Of a stretch of 64,000 bases of DNA, positions 40,701-50,600 are shown piece by piece. The stretch is from Anas platyrhynchos (taxonomy: Eukaryota; Chordata; Aves; Anseriformes; Anatidae): assembly GCF_047663525.1 (NCBI RefSeq), contig NC_092603.1, positions 289,501 through 353,500 on the forward strand, in the 5' to 3' direction. The notes beneath the pieces were generated by a model that saw only the letters and a program-made list of their open reading frames with translations, was not told the origin of the DNA and ran no database searches. Positions within the stretch are counted from its first letter, which is position 1, and each line of letters opens with the position of its first letter. Both the position numbers and the translations under genes were made by a program.

Positions 40701-43700
40701 ACAACTGCCCCATAGCACCCCACAACTGCCCCATAACCCCCGACAACCGCCCCATAGCACCCCACAACTGCCCCATAACCACCCCATAACTGCCCCATAG
40801 CACCCTACAACCACCCCATAACACCCTGTAACTGCCCCATAACCCCCGACAACCGCCCCATAGCACCCCATAACTGCCCCATAGCACCCTACAACCACCC
40901 CATAACGCCCCGTAACTGCCCCACAACACCCCACAACCGCCCCATAGCACCCCTAACTGCCCCATAGCCACCCCATAACCACTCCATACCACCCCTAACT
41001 GCCCCATAGCACCCCATACCGCCCCATAACTGCCCCATAACCCCCTGTAACTGCCTCATAACCCCCGACAACCGCCCCATACCACCCCGTAACTGCCCCC
41101 TAGCACCCCACAACCGCCCCATAGCACCCCTAACTGCCCCATAGCACCCCATAACTGCCCCATAACCCCTTGTAGCTGCCCCATAGCACCCCACAACTGC
41201 CCCATAGCCACCCCATAACTGCCCCCCCCTCTCCTTACCCCACCCACTGGGCGAACTCGAGGGGCGTTGGGCACGGTGGAGTTGAGCAGGATGAGCTTGA
41301 CGTGCTCGGGCAGCATGATCAGCACCTCCTCCCACACCACCCCGCGCTGGGGGGGGGGCAGCGGGGCGGGGGGGGTCAGCAGGGTGCCCCCCACCCCAAA
41401 ACCCCCCCAAATCCCCCCCAAAAACCCACCTCGGCGTCGTTGATGTAGTGCACCTCGTCGAAAATCACCCACTCCAGCTCGCGGATGACGTCGGAGCCGT
41501 TGCTCAACATGGAGCTGCGGGGAGATTTTGGGGTGATTTATGGCCTTTTTGCAGATTTTGATATTTTTAATTCGGGGAGGGTCTCACCGCAGGATCTCGG
41601 TGGTCATGATGAGGCAGGAGGCCTCGGGGCGCAGCTGACGTCCCCCGTCAGCAGCCCCACGTCGCCGAAGGTGGCCTTGAAGTCCCGGAATTTTTGGTTG
41701 GAGAGCGCCTTGATGGGCGACGTGTAGATGGTCCTGGGGGCAAGGGGGGGCACGGGGGTGTCCGGGGGGGTCGGGGTGCCCCAGGGGGGTACAGGGGTGC
41801 CCCGGGGGGGGTCAGGGGTGCCCCACGGAGGGGGTTTGGGGGGTCCAGGGGGGCCCGGGAGTCGATCCGGGTGGTTTGGGGGGACGGGGAGAGGGGATTT
41901 GGGACCTACAGTTGGGTTTTGGGGTCTACGGTTGGGTTTTGGGGCTCTTACTCTGGTTTTGGGGTCCCTGGGTTGGGTTTTGGGGTCCCTGGGTTGGGTT
42001 TTGGGGCTCTTTGCTCTGGTTTTGGGGCCCCTGGGTTGGGTTTTGGGGTCCCTGGGTTGGGTTTTGGGGTCCACAGTTGGGTTTTGGGGTCCCTGGGTTG
42101 CGTTTGGGGCTCTATCCTCAGGTTTTGGGGTCACGCAGTTGGGTTTTGGGGTTCTTTGCTCTGGTTTTGGGGTCCCTGGGTTGGGTTTTGGGGTCCCTGG
42201 GTTGGGTTCTGGGGTCCCTGGGTTGGGTTTTGGGGCCCCTGGGTTGGGTTTTGGGGTCCCTAGGTTGGGTTTTGGGGTCCCTGGGTTGGGTTTTGGGGCT
42301 CTATTCTCAGGTTTTGGGGTCACGCAGTTGGGTTTTGGGGCTTTTTAATTGGATTCCAGTCCTTCCAGTTGGGTTTTGGGTCCCCTCACTGGGTTTTGAT
42401 CGCCCCAGTTGGGGTTTGGCCCCTCCCATTGGGTTTTGGGCCCCTTCCGTTGGCTTTTGATTGAGTTTTGGGCTCTCCCAGTTGGGTTTTACCCCCCCAG
42501 ATGGGTTTTGGGCCCTTCCCATTGGGTTTGGGCTCTTCCAGTTGGGTTTTACCCCCCCCCGGTTGGGTTTTGGGCCCCTCCCATTGAGTTTCGGGCCCTC
42601 CCAGTTGGCTTTTACCCCCCCCAGTTGGGTTTTTAGAGCCTCCATTGAGCTTCGGGCTCTTCCAGTTGGTTTTTGGGCTCTTCCCCAGGTTGGTTTTTAC
42701 CCCCTCCCCTTGACTTCTACCCCCCTCCCGTTGGACTTCTACCCCCCCAGGTTGGCTTTTACCCCCCCAGGTTGGGTTTTGGGCCCCTCCCATTGGGTTC
42801 TACCCCCCCCAGTTGAGTTTCGGGCTCTTCCAGTTGGGTTTTGTGCCATTCCAGTTGAGTTTTACCCCCTCCGTTGACTTCTACCCCCCCCAGGTTGGCT
42901 TTTACCCCCCCCAGGTTGGGTTTTGGGCCCCTCCCATTGGGTTCTACCCCCCCCAGTTGAGTTTCGGGCTCTTCCAGTTGGGTTTTGTGCCATTCCAGTT
43001 GAGTTTTACCCCCTCCCGTTGACTTCTACCCCCCCCAGGTTGGCTCCCCCCCCCCAGGTTGTGTCCCACCCCCCCCTGTCCCCCCCCCACCTGGTCATGT
43101 GTCTCCGTGCCATGGCGATGGCGTACTGGCCTCCACGGTTTTGCCGGCCGAGGTGTGGGCGCGGCCACCAGACGCGCGGCCCCGCTCCAGGCACAGCACG
43201 GCCCGCTGCTGGAACGGGTCCGGGGGAACGGCCACTGGGGGGGGCGGGAGGTGGGGCTGGGGGGGCACCCGGGCCCCCCCCATGGGATCCGGGGGGGTAG
43301 GGGGGAGATGGAGGCAGCCCGACCCCAAAAACGGCCCCAAATGGCACCACTGCTGGAACGGGTCCAGGGGGAACGGCCACTGGGGGGGCAAAAATGGGGC
43401 TGGGGGGGGCAAAATGGGGCAGGGGGGGCACCCCGGGACCCCCCCCCAAAAAACACCGGGGGATCACGGCAAGCCGCACCCCGTCCCGAAAAACGGCCCC
43501 AAATGGCACCACTGCTGGAACGGGTCCAGGGGGAACGGCCACTGGGGGGGGCAAAAAATGGGGCTGGGGGGGGCAAATGGGGCGGGGGGGGCGCCGCGGG
43601 ACCCCCCCCAATAGGAACCGGGGGGGTGGGAGGGGGCTGGGGGCAGCCTGACCCCAAAAAGGTGCCAAAATGCTGTGAATTCTTCACTAAAATTTGCACA

Positions 43701-46700
43701 AATTGACCCAAATTGGTCTCAAAGCACCCCCAAGACCCCCCCCCCAATTTAATGACCCCCCCCAGCCCCAAAATCCCATGAATTCTTCCCCAAAATTTAC
43801 CCAAATTGGCCCAAATCTGTCTCAGAGCCACCCCAAGACCCCCCCCAAGAGCCCCCCAGCCCCAAAACCCCATGAGTTCTTCCCCAAAATTTACCCAAAT
43901 TGGTCTCAGAGCCCCCCCAAGACCCCCCCCCAATTTAATGACCCCCCCCAACCCCATAAAATCCCCCCCCCCCCAATAACAGGGAGCACCAGGAGCACCC
44001 CCAGCCCCAAAATCCCATGAATTCTTCCCCAAAACTCACCGAATTCACCCCAAATCTGCCTCAGACCCCCCCAGGACCCCCCCCCAAATTCAATGACCCC
44101 CCCTCAATTCAATGACCCCCCAACCCCATAACCCCCCCCACCCCCTCCCAACCCCCCAACCCCTCTCCCACCCCCACCCCACAAATCCCCCCCGAACCCC
44201 CCCAAAACCCCCTGAACTCCCCCAAAACCCCCCCAAACTTCCCCCAACCCCCCCGAGACCCCCCCAAAATTAAATTCGTGCCCCCCCCCACCTTAAAAGC
44301 GGGGTCTGGCACCAGCTCCTCGAAGCCCTCCACGGGGGCGCTGGCGTCCTCCTCCACCGCCCACTGCTCCTCGGGGGGGGGGGCTCGGGGGGGCCACGGG
44401 GGGGCCGGGGGGGGCCCGGCGCCTTTCCTGCTCCGGGGGGGGGGCACCGAAAAATAGCGGGGGGGGCCACCGGGACCCCCCCAAAACCCGCCCCCCCCCC
44501 AAAACTCACCTTCATCACCAGCTCCTCCAGGCTGTCCGCACGCCGGGGGGGGGGCCGCGGGGGGGTTTGGGGGCTCCTGGGGGGGGGGCGGGGGGGGAGG
44601 CAGCCCCGTGCCCCCCCCTCGCTCCTCATCCTCCTCCTCCTCCCCCAGCTCCAGGGTGTCCAAAGCCCCCCAGGAGGTGAGGGACAGCGGGGCCCCCCCG
44701 GCTTTATTTGGGGGGGGGGGCGATAAATTAGGGGGGGGTCTTAAAGCGGGGGGGGGTCAAATTTTTAAAGGGGGGGGGTCAAAATGTGCCCCCCCCCCAA
44801 ATTTTCCCCCCAGGGCTCACCTCGAGGCTGGAAGTCGACGCCGCGTTTGAGCCCCGGGGGGGTAGTTAATAACCCTGGGGGGGGGGGGGGTAATTAAAAA
44901 AGGGGGGGTTAATTAAAAGAGGGGGGGTTAATTAAAAGAGGGGGGCCCCCAATCTTGCCCCCCCAAAAAATTACCATTCTCCAGGTCCAAATCCTCCTCG
45001 GTCGCCCCCCGCTCCTGCAGCAGCTCCAGGGGGGGCTCCTCCAATGCACCTGGGGGGGGGCACTTATTAAAATTTTAATTAGGGGGGGGTTAATTACGGC
45101 TTAATTAACACGGGGGGGGGGCTCACCTGCCCACGGGCACCCCCCGGGGGTCATCCTGGGGGGGGGGCGGCAGCACCGTGCCCTCCGCCAGCTCCTGGGG
45201 GGGGCACCGGGGGGGGGGGTTAACGGGGGGGTTTTTGGCACCCCCCCGGTTAATTAATTAGTCCCCCCCCTGTTAATTAATTTGCCCCCCCCACCTCGGC
45301 GAAGCCCCGCAGGGCCCCGGTGCGGGGGTCCCGCAGCGCCTGCAGGGTCCCGTGGGGGGGGGTGGGCTCCATGGCCAGGAGCCCCCGGGGTCGCCGCCCA
45401 CGTCCAGCACCTGGGGAGGAGGAAAAGAGGAAAATTTGGGAAATTTGGGAAATTTGGGGACCCCCCCGCGACAAAATCCGACCCCCCCGGTCCTAAACGG
45501 CCCCCCAGAGCCTAATTCCCCCCCAAGACCCCCAAAAACACCAATTCTACCCCAAAAAACAGTGCCCCCCAATGAATCCCCCCCCGCCCCTAAACGCCCC
45601 CCATAATTCCAGGACCCCCCCCAAATATTTTCTGCCCCCCCCATAAATTTCAGCCCCCCCCAGCCCTAAATACCCCCCCTAAACCCCCCCCAGGACCCCC
45701 AAAACCACCGATATCCCCCCCAAAACCCTGTGCCCCCCCAAATCCCCCCCCAGAATTCCAGGACCCCCCCCCCCAATAATTCCAGGCCCCCCCCAAATAT
45801 TTTTCGCCCCCCCCCCGTTACCTCCGGGCCCGCTCGTGCCGGTGGGGGGGCAGCCAGGCGGAGGTGCCAAAAATCGCCCCTCCAGCTCCGCCACCGCGGG
45901 GGGGGGCGAAGGGGGGGAGCCCCTGGGGGAGCTGGGGGGGGGCAGAAAAAATTGGGGGGGGGGCGCAGAAAATAAATGGGGGGGGGATTAAGGGGAGGAA
46001 GTTGGGGGGGGGGCAGGGGGTTTTGGGGGGGATTTCATGGAGCCTTGGGGGGCCTGGGGGGGGATTTGGGGGGTTGTTAGGGTTGGGGGGGGGGGCTGAA
46101 ATTTAGGGGGGGGGCAGGAATAATTGGGGGGGGGTCCTGGAATTATGGGGGGGGGGTTTGGGGGTGGGGGGGGGAATTTGGGGGGGGGGCAGGGGGTTTT
46201 GGGGGGGATTTTGGTGTTTTTGGGGGTCCTGGGGGGGGATTTGGGGGGGTATTTAGGGTCTGGGGGGGGTATTTTGGGGGGGGGTATTTGGGGGGGAGTA
46301 TTTGGGGGGGGGTCTCACCGTGCCGCGGGGGGGGGCGCTGCCCGGCGCCAGCTCGAAGCCCCCCGCAGCCCAGCTCCAGCAGCGCCAGGGGCAGGTGCAG
46401 GGGGCCGGGGGGGGGCAGCACTGGGGGGGGGGGGGGGGGGGCAAATAAGGGTGGGGGGTTAAGGGGGCGCAGGGACCCCCCCAACCCCGAAATTGCCCCC
46501 CAGGCCCCCCATAATTGCCCCAGGGCCCCCCCCAAACCCCATTATTGCCCCCCAGTCCCACAAAAATTGCCCCCTGGCCCCCCCAGCCCCTTATTGCCCC
46601 CCAGCCCCCCATAACTGCCCCTTGCCCCCCCACAATTGCCCCATTGCCCCCCCAGCCCCCTATAATTGCCCCAGTGCCCCCCCATAAGGGCCCTATTGCC

Positions 46701-47379
46701 CCCCCAGACCCATTTTTGCCCCCCCAGCCCCCAATAACTGCCCCAGTGCCCCCCCATAAGGACGCCATTGCCCCCCCACACCCCATTATTGCCCCCCCAG
46801 CCCCCAAAAATGCCCTAGTGCCCCCCCATAAGGACTCTATTGCCCCCCAGACCCGTTATTGCCCCCCCAGCCCCCCAATATCTGCCCCTTTGCGCCCCCC
46901 AGCCCCCTATAACTGCCCCATAACCCCCCCCAATTGCCACCCCACCCCTCTATTGCCCCCCCAGCCCCCCAAAAATGCCCCAGTGCCCCCCCATAAGGAT
47001 TCTATTGCCCCCCCAGCCCTTTTATTGCCCCCCCAGCCCCCCCATAACTGCCCCTTTGCCCCCCCAGCCCCCTATAATTGCCCCATAGCCCCCCCAATTG
47101 CCCCCCTACCCCATTATTGCCCCCCCATCCCCCCCAAAATGCCCCAGTGCCCCCCATAAGGACTCTATTGCCCCCCCAACCCCTTTATTGCCCCCCCCAG
47201 CCCCATTTTTGCCCCCCCAGCCCCCCATAACTGCCCCCTGACCCCCCCATAAGGGCCCCATGGCCCCCCCACACCCCCATAACTACCCCAATGCCCCCCC
47301 CAGCCCCCAAAATCCCCCCAAAAATTCCCCAAACCCCCCCCAAAATCCCCCCCCCCCACCGAGCCGCTCCAGCTCCCAT
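25745..47379 (-). CDS. SKIV2L: SKIV2L (SKI2 RNA helicase)
   Basis: DExH helicase of the cytoplasmic SKI complex that feeds mRNA into the exosome. I place 29 coding exons from 47360-47379 (MELERL once a base is discounted) to the C-terminus at 25745-25963; human has 1246 residues. All helicase motifs are found in order (see the domain entries). The gene is head-to-head with NELFE and next to STK19, as in human. Many exons, including 7, 14-22, 26 and 28, are in perfect phase. Exons 1, 2, 3, 4, 8, 10, 11, 13, 23, 24, 25, 27 and 29 each need one or more base-length changes to follow the family sequence, mostly in C or G runs, so the literal frame is broken many times. I read this as sequence-consensus error or recent change, not an old pseudogene. 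Confidence 0.97.
25964..26690. repeat. G-rich array with acceptor copies of SKIV2L exon 29
   Basis: GGGGGGTCAGGGGGGCACGG units include two further copies (exon-start equivalents 26115 and 26268) of the first ~40 bases of the last exon with its acceptor. The rest, 26290-26690, is G-rich short repeat. Confidence 0.85.
26833..27324. repeat. CCCCCATAACCCCCC array with one donor-edge copy of SKIV2L exon 27
   Basis: C-rich array. Near 27164 it contains a second copy of the 3' edge of exon 27325-27540 with its GTATTT donor. Confidence 0.75.
27545..28602. repeat. GGGGTCACAGGGGG then GGGGCCATTTGGGGATATTTTG array
   Basis: SKIV2L intron. From 27560 to 27850 it is a GGGGTCA-type array. From 27850 to 28600 it is a G/T-rich array with a higher-order unit of about 120-175 bases repeated six times. 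Frames with IWGYFG repeats are shadows. Confidence 0.85.
28720..29345. repeat. AACCACCCCAAATGGCCCCAAA array, SKIV2L intron
   Basis: Units of about 20-22 bases between exons 28603-28713 and 29581-29796. This is the C-strand counterpart of the previous array. Confidence 0.8.
29346..29580. repeat. Copy of the SKIV2L exon 25 donor edge plus C-rich spacer
   Basis: Positions 29352-29395 duplicate the last ~40 coding bases of exon 29581-29796 ([12 protein letters not shown]) with a GTGAGG donor. C-rich repeat follows to the real exon. Confidence 0.85.
29810..30640. repeat. Tandem ~100-base blocks with GGGACCCCAATATTTATGGGG
   Basis: SKIV2L intron. Blocks CCCTAAAAGACCCCCCCCCAG and CCCATTGGGACCCCCC recur four times (29850-30150), then blocks with AATTATTTTGTGCCCC recur three times (30300-30640). 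Confidence 0.8.
30770..31140. repeat. ~185-base tandem duplication in SKIV2L intron
   Basis: GGGGTCCCAAAACCCCCCCAACCCCCCAAATTAAG and the following GGGTCCCAATGGC block occur twice (30870 and 31030 regions). Confidence 0.7.
31290..32060. repeat. GGGGGGAATTGGGG then GGTTTCCATTGNCATTTTGG array
   Basis: SKIV2L intron. A G-rich array (31290-31620) is followed by units of GGGGTTTCCATTGGCATTTTG alternating with GGGCATTTCGGGG (31640-32050). On the opposite strand the second part resembles the DDX39B array at 8900-9250 (CCAATGGAAACCCCAAAATG). Confidence 0.8.
32170..32665. repeat. CCCCCCAAATCCCCCC array, SKIV2L intron
   Basis: Homogeneous C-rich short repeat with no other feature. Confidence 0.7.
32812..33290. 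repeat. AAAATAGACATACAGCCCCAAAA array
   Basis: Twelve or so units of about 35-45 bases with ATAGACATAYAGCCCC in the SKIV2L intron before exon 20. This motif is not seen elsewhere in the window. Confidence 0.85.
33577..34220. repeat. Four tandem copies of the 3' half of SKIV2L exon 20 with donors
   Basis: Unit of about 165 bases. Copies of [15 protein letters not shown]-coding sequence end at 33577, 33744, 33908 and 34075, followed by GTGAGG, GTGGGT, GTGAGG or GTCAGG; the exon proper ends at 34221. Each copy is preceded by C-rich spacer containing AG dinucleotides. Confidence 0.92.
34560..36288. repeat. TGCCCCATAGATCCC and CCCCATAACTGCCCC arrays, SKIV2L intron
   Basis: GTGGGGG units (34580-34640), then TGCCCCATAGATTCACCAG/CCAAATCCCCACACAC units with a higher-order period of about 150-180 bases (34730-35650), then CCCCATAACYGCCCCATA units (35650-36250). 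Confidence 0.88.
36605..37590. repeat. CCCCCTTTAGGACCCCC and CCCCTTTTAACCCC array
   Basis: SKIV2L intron: C/T-rich short units, pyrimidine-only over long stretches on the plus strand (purine-only on the transcribed sense). No gene is seen. Confidence 0.8.
37810..39180. repeat. ~130-200-base tandem repeat with CCCAAAATGTAATGGG
   Basis: Seven to eight units, each with [34 protein letters not shown] and AGAGCCCAAAATGTAATGGG, in the SKIV2L intron between exons 15 and 16. A/G-rich on the plus strand. Confidence 0.85.
39280..40298. repeat. GCTATGGGGCAGCCATGGGAC array, SKIV2L intron
   Basis: About 90 units of the 10-11-base motif GCYATGGGGC, with ACATCTATGGGAC variants, over 1 kb. CCCCATA family, reverse strand. 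Confidence 0.9.
40680..41220. repeat. CCCCATAACTGCCCCATAGCACC array, SKIV2L intron
   Basis: About 45 units of CCCCATARCACCCYRYAACTG, same CCCCATA family as the previous array but on the other strand. Confidence 0.88.
41740..43085. repeat. GGGTTTTGGGGTCCCTGGGTT and CCAGTTGGGTTTTACCCCC arrays
   Basis: SKIV2L intron: G-rich (41740-41890), then G/T-rich units of ~18-30 bases (41890-42340), then mixed CAGTTGGGTTTTRCCCCCC units (42350-43060), including a duplicated block of about 150 bases near 42800 and 42930. Confidence 0.85.
43240..43680. repeat. Two tandem copies of the start of SKIV2L exon 10
   Basis: Unit of about 150 bases. Exon-start equivalents are at 43379 and 43541 (real 43234), each with its C-run acceptor and [10 protein letters not shown]-coding sequence in a single frame. 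Confidence 0.9.
43680..44285. repeat. AAATTTACCCAAATTGG array, SKIV2L intron
   Basis: Three to four units of about 110 bases with CCCCATGAATTCTTCCCCAA and TTTAATGACCCCCCC, then C-rich sequence to 44285. Confidence 0.8.
45411..45815. repeat. CCCCCCCCAAATATTTT / AATTCCAGGACCCCC array
   Basis: C-rich SKIV2L intron between exons 3 and 4. No gene is seen. Confidence 0.6.
45935..46315. repeat. GGGGGGGCAGGGGGTTTTGGG array
   Basis: G-rich SKIV2L intron with a ~170-base duplication sharing GGGCAGGGGGTTTTGGGG (near 46010 and 46190). Confidence 0.7.
46440..47345. repeat. CCCCATAATTGCCCCCCCAGCC array, SKIV2L first intron
   Basis: About 35 units of CCCCCCAGCCCCCNATAAYTGCC over 900 bases, with a ~110-base higher-order period including CCCATAAGGACTCTATTGCC. 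No gene is seen. Confidence 0.85.
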
Positions 47380-47665
47380 CCCTGCCAGCCAGGCCGGGCC
47401 CTCGACCCCGGAAGTACTTCCCCCACCCCCCCCCACAGCGGCCTCAAGGCCGGGCGGAAGTGCTGGCAGCCGGGCGGAAGTTCCGGCAGCCGGGCGGAAG
47501 TGCTGGCAGCCGGCGTCACCCCAACCGGAAGCGGAACTCCCGCGGCCTTCCTGTCCCTCTCCGAGCCCCCCGGCGTTGCCAGGGAGACCGCGGGGCCCCC
47601 CCCAGGACCCCCAGGACTCCCCCAAGACCCCCGAGGACCCCCCAGGCCCCCCCCCAGCCCCCGCC
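47380..47665. promoter_or_regulatory. Bidirectional SKIV2L/NELFE promoter with ETS repeats
   Basis: Only 286 bases separate the two start codons. CCGGAAGT occurs at 47408-47415. Three tandem 20-base units CCGGGCGGAAGTGCTGGCAG span 47450-47509, and a further CCGGAAGC is near 47525. These are GABPA/ETS consensus sites; the human genes are also divergently paired. No TATA box is seen. Confidence 0.8.
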
Positions 47666-50600
47666 ATGTTGGCGCTGCCGCCCGGGCTGACGGAGGAGGA
47701 GGAGGCCCTGCAGAAACGCTTCGCCAAGCTGCGGAAAAAGGTGGGGAGGGGGCCCCCGGGGGTCGCCCCCCCTCAATTTGAAGCCCCCCCCTCGTTTTAA
47801 CCCCTTCCCCCCAGAAAAAGGCGCTGCTGGCGCTGAAGAAGCAGCAGAGCAGCGCCGGGCCCAGCGGCCCGGGGGGCATCAAGCGCTGTGAGTTGTCGGG
47901 GGGGGGCTTTTTTGGGGGGAGGGGCTTTATTTTGGGGGCTGGGGGCTTTAATTTGGGGCTGGGGGCTTCATTTTGGGGGTGCTGCGGCCCCTTTAAGAGC
48001 GGCGCGGCGCCTTTAAGGGCCGTGGCGGGAAACCGGGCCCCGTCGCCATGGCGACCGCCGCGCGAGGTCACGTGACCCGCTCGTCGCCATGGCGACGGGC
48101 CGACGCCCGCGGCGATGGGGGGGCGGCTGGGCGATACCAAGTGGTGCGGCGGGGGGGGCCGGGGCCCGTTTTTGGGGGGATTTCGGCGTTTTTTGGGGTT
48201 CTGGTAGGCATGACCCCCCCGCCGCAGCCATGTCGGACCAGCCCCCTGTGGACACCGCCACGGCCACGGAGCAGGCCAAGCTGCTGGTGAAGTCGGGAGC
48301 CCATCAGCGCCATCAAGGCCGAGACCAAGAAACTCCGGCTTCAAGCGCTCCCGGACCCTGGAGGGGAAGCTCAAGGTGGGGGGAGGCCAAAAAGGGCACA
48401 AAATGACCCAAAATGGCACCGAGGGGCATCAAAATGACTCGAAGTGGCCCCAAAATGGCCTCAAATGGCCACAAATGGCACCTCATGGAGCCCAAAATGG
48501 TCCCTCGTGGCATCAAAATGGCCCAAAAAGACACCAAAATGGCCCAAAGTGGACCATAAATGGCCCCAAATGGCACCAAAATGGCACCAAAGTGGGCCCC
48601 AAATGGCACCAAGTAGCCCTAAAATGGCCCCAAAGCCCCCTTAACCCCCCCCAAATCCCCATTAACCCCCCCAAATCCCCTCCAAACCCCTCCACTCCCC
48701 CCAAATTATTCCGGGGGGGGGTCCCGAGAGCCTGGCCCCCCCCTCACCCCCTTTTTCCCCCCCAGGACCCCGAGAAGGGCCCGACCCCCACCTTCCAGCC
48801 CTTCCAGCGCAGCGTCTCGGCCGACGACGACACCCAGGAGGTACCGGGGGGGCAATTTTGAGGTGCCGAATTGGGGGGGTTGAACCCCCCCTCTGACCAC
48901 CCCCTTCCCTACAGTCCCGGCGCCCCCAGAGGAAATCCCTTTATGAGAGGTGAGTGCCCCCCCCCCCCCAAATTGATGCCCCCCACCCCAAATTTTTGGC
49001 CCCCTGTTAAAATTCTGGGGGACCCCCAAATTTTGGGGGGCTCCCCCAATTTTTGGAGTCCCCCAAATTTTTTGCCCCCCCCCAGCTTTGTCAGTGCCAG
49101 CGAGCGGCTGCGGGACCCCGAGGCCGGGGGGGGGCGCGGGGACCCCCCGAGCGGGGGGAGCGGCGCCTGGACTGGGACCCCGAGCCCGAGGCCGAGGAGC
49201 GGGGGCCGGGAGCGGGACGGAGCCTTCAGACGTACGGGGGGGGCTTTTTGGGGGGGTCCTGGGGGGATTTTGGGGGGCTGGGGGGATTTGGGGGCGATTT
49301 CTGGGGGGTCCTAGGGGGCTTTGGGGGGTCCTGGGGGGATCTGGGGGGAGTTTGGAGGTCCCTGGGGGCTTTGGGGGGTCCTAGGGGATTTGGGGGGTCC
49401 TGGGGGGATTTGGGGGTCCTGGGGGTCCCATTTGAGGTCCCTATGGGGTGTCCCCTGTATTTGGGGTCTAGGGGGTGGGTGCTCCCCTTTTGGGGTTCCT
49501 GGAAGGTCTCCCCTTTTTGGGGGTGTCCCTGGGGGTGTCCCCATTTTGGGGTCTGTGTTGGGGGGGGTCCATTTGGGGTCCCCCTGGGTTCGTTCCCCCA
49601 TTTGAGGTCCCTATGGGGTGTCCCCCATTTTGGGGTCCCAAGGGGCTCTCCCCATTTTGGGGTGTCCTGGTGGCCCATTTCGGGGTGTCCCCGGGGTCTC
49701 CCCATTTAGGGGTCTGTAGGGGGGGTTTCCTATGGGGTCTATAGGATGGGGCTCCCGTTTTGGGGTTCATGGGGGGTCTCCCCATTTTGGGGTCTGTGTG
49801 GAGGGATCCATTTGGGGTGCCCCCATTTATAGGGTTCCCATGGGGTGTCCCCTGTATTGGGGGTCTGTGGGGTGGGTGCTCCCTTTTTGGGGTGTCCCTG
49901 GGGGGTCTCCTGTTTTTGGGGTGTCCCCGGGGCCTCTCCCCCCATTTTGGGTTGTCCCCGGGGTCTCTCCCCACTTGGGGTTGTCCCGGGGGGTGTCCCC
50001 ATTCGGGGTGTCCCCTTTTTGGGGTGTCCCATTTCGGGGTGTCCCCCAGGCTCGGACTCGTTCCCCGAGTGGCCCCCAGTTCGGGGTGTCCTGGGGGTCT
50101 CTCCCTTTTTTGGGGTGTCCCTGGGGGGTCTCCTGTTTTTGGGGTGTCCCCGGGCCCCTCCCCATTTTGGGGTGTCCCTGGGGGTCTCTCCCCATTTTGG
50201 TGTCCTGGGGTCTCTCCCCATTTTGGGTTGTCCCAGGGGTCTCTCCCTATTTGGGGTTGTCCCCGGGGGGTGTCCCCATTTTGGGGTGTCCCCCATTTTG
50301 GGGGTGTCCCCATTTGAGGTCCCCATGGGGTGTCCCCTGTATTTGGGGTCTATGGGGTGGGTGCTTCCTTTTTGGGGTCCCAGGGGTCTCTCCCCTTTTT
50401 GGGGGTGTCCCCGGGGGTCTCTCCCCATTTCGGGTGTCCCCGGGGGGGTGTCCCCATTTTGGGGGTCTCTCCCCATTTGGGGTGTCCCTGGGGGGTGTCC
50501 TGTTTTTGGGTTGTCCCCAGGGTCTCTCTCCCCATTTTGGGTTGTCCCAGGGTGTCTCCCTATTTGGGGGTGTCCCTGGGGGGTGTCCCCATTTGGGGTG

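Larger units (their letters stand above)
39182..43234 (-). other. SKIV2L: SKIV2L exons 10-15: helicase domain 1
   Basis: Exons 43091-43234 (Walker [16 protein letters not shown]), 41588-41733 ([29 protein letters not shown]), 41430-41514 ([20 protein letters not shown] with the DEVH box), 41239-41346 ([20 protein letters not shown], motif III), 40299-40445 ([17 protein letters not shown]), 39182-39278 ([19 protein letters not shown]). Motif III reads NST where the family has SAT. Exon 11 lacks one C inside GTCCAG. Exon 13 has one C too many before LEF. Exon 10 contains three or so length changes; the tandem copies of its start at 43379 and 43541 keep the expected frame. Confidence 0.95.
44292..47379 (-). 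other. SKIV2L: SKIV2L exons 1-9: N-terminal arm
   Basis: Exons 47360-47379, 46319-46420 ([20 protein letters not shown]), 45822-45931 ([19 protein letters not shown]), 45295-45410 ([20 protein letters not shown]), 45127-45194, 44975-45049 ([14 protein letters not shown]), 44821-44874 ([16 protein letters not shown]), 44510-44701 ([24 protein letters not shown]), 44292-44427 ([20 protein letters not shown]). These follow the human N-terminal region that wraps SKI3/SKI8. Exon 1 has GGG where GG is expected after ATG, exon 2 has one G too many, and exon 3 has one T too few. Exons 4 and 8 each carry one length change in C/G runs. Confidence 0.88.
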
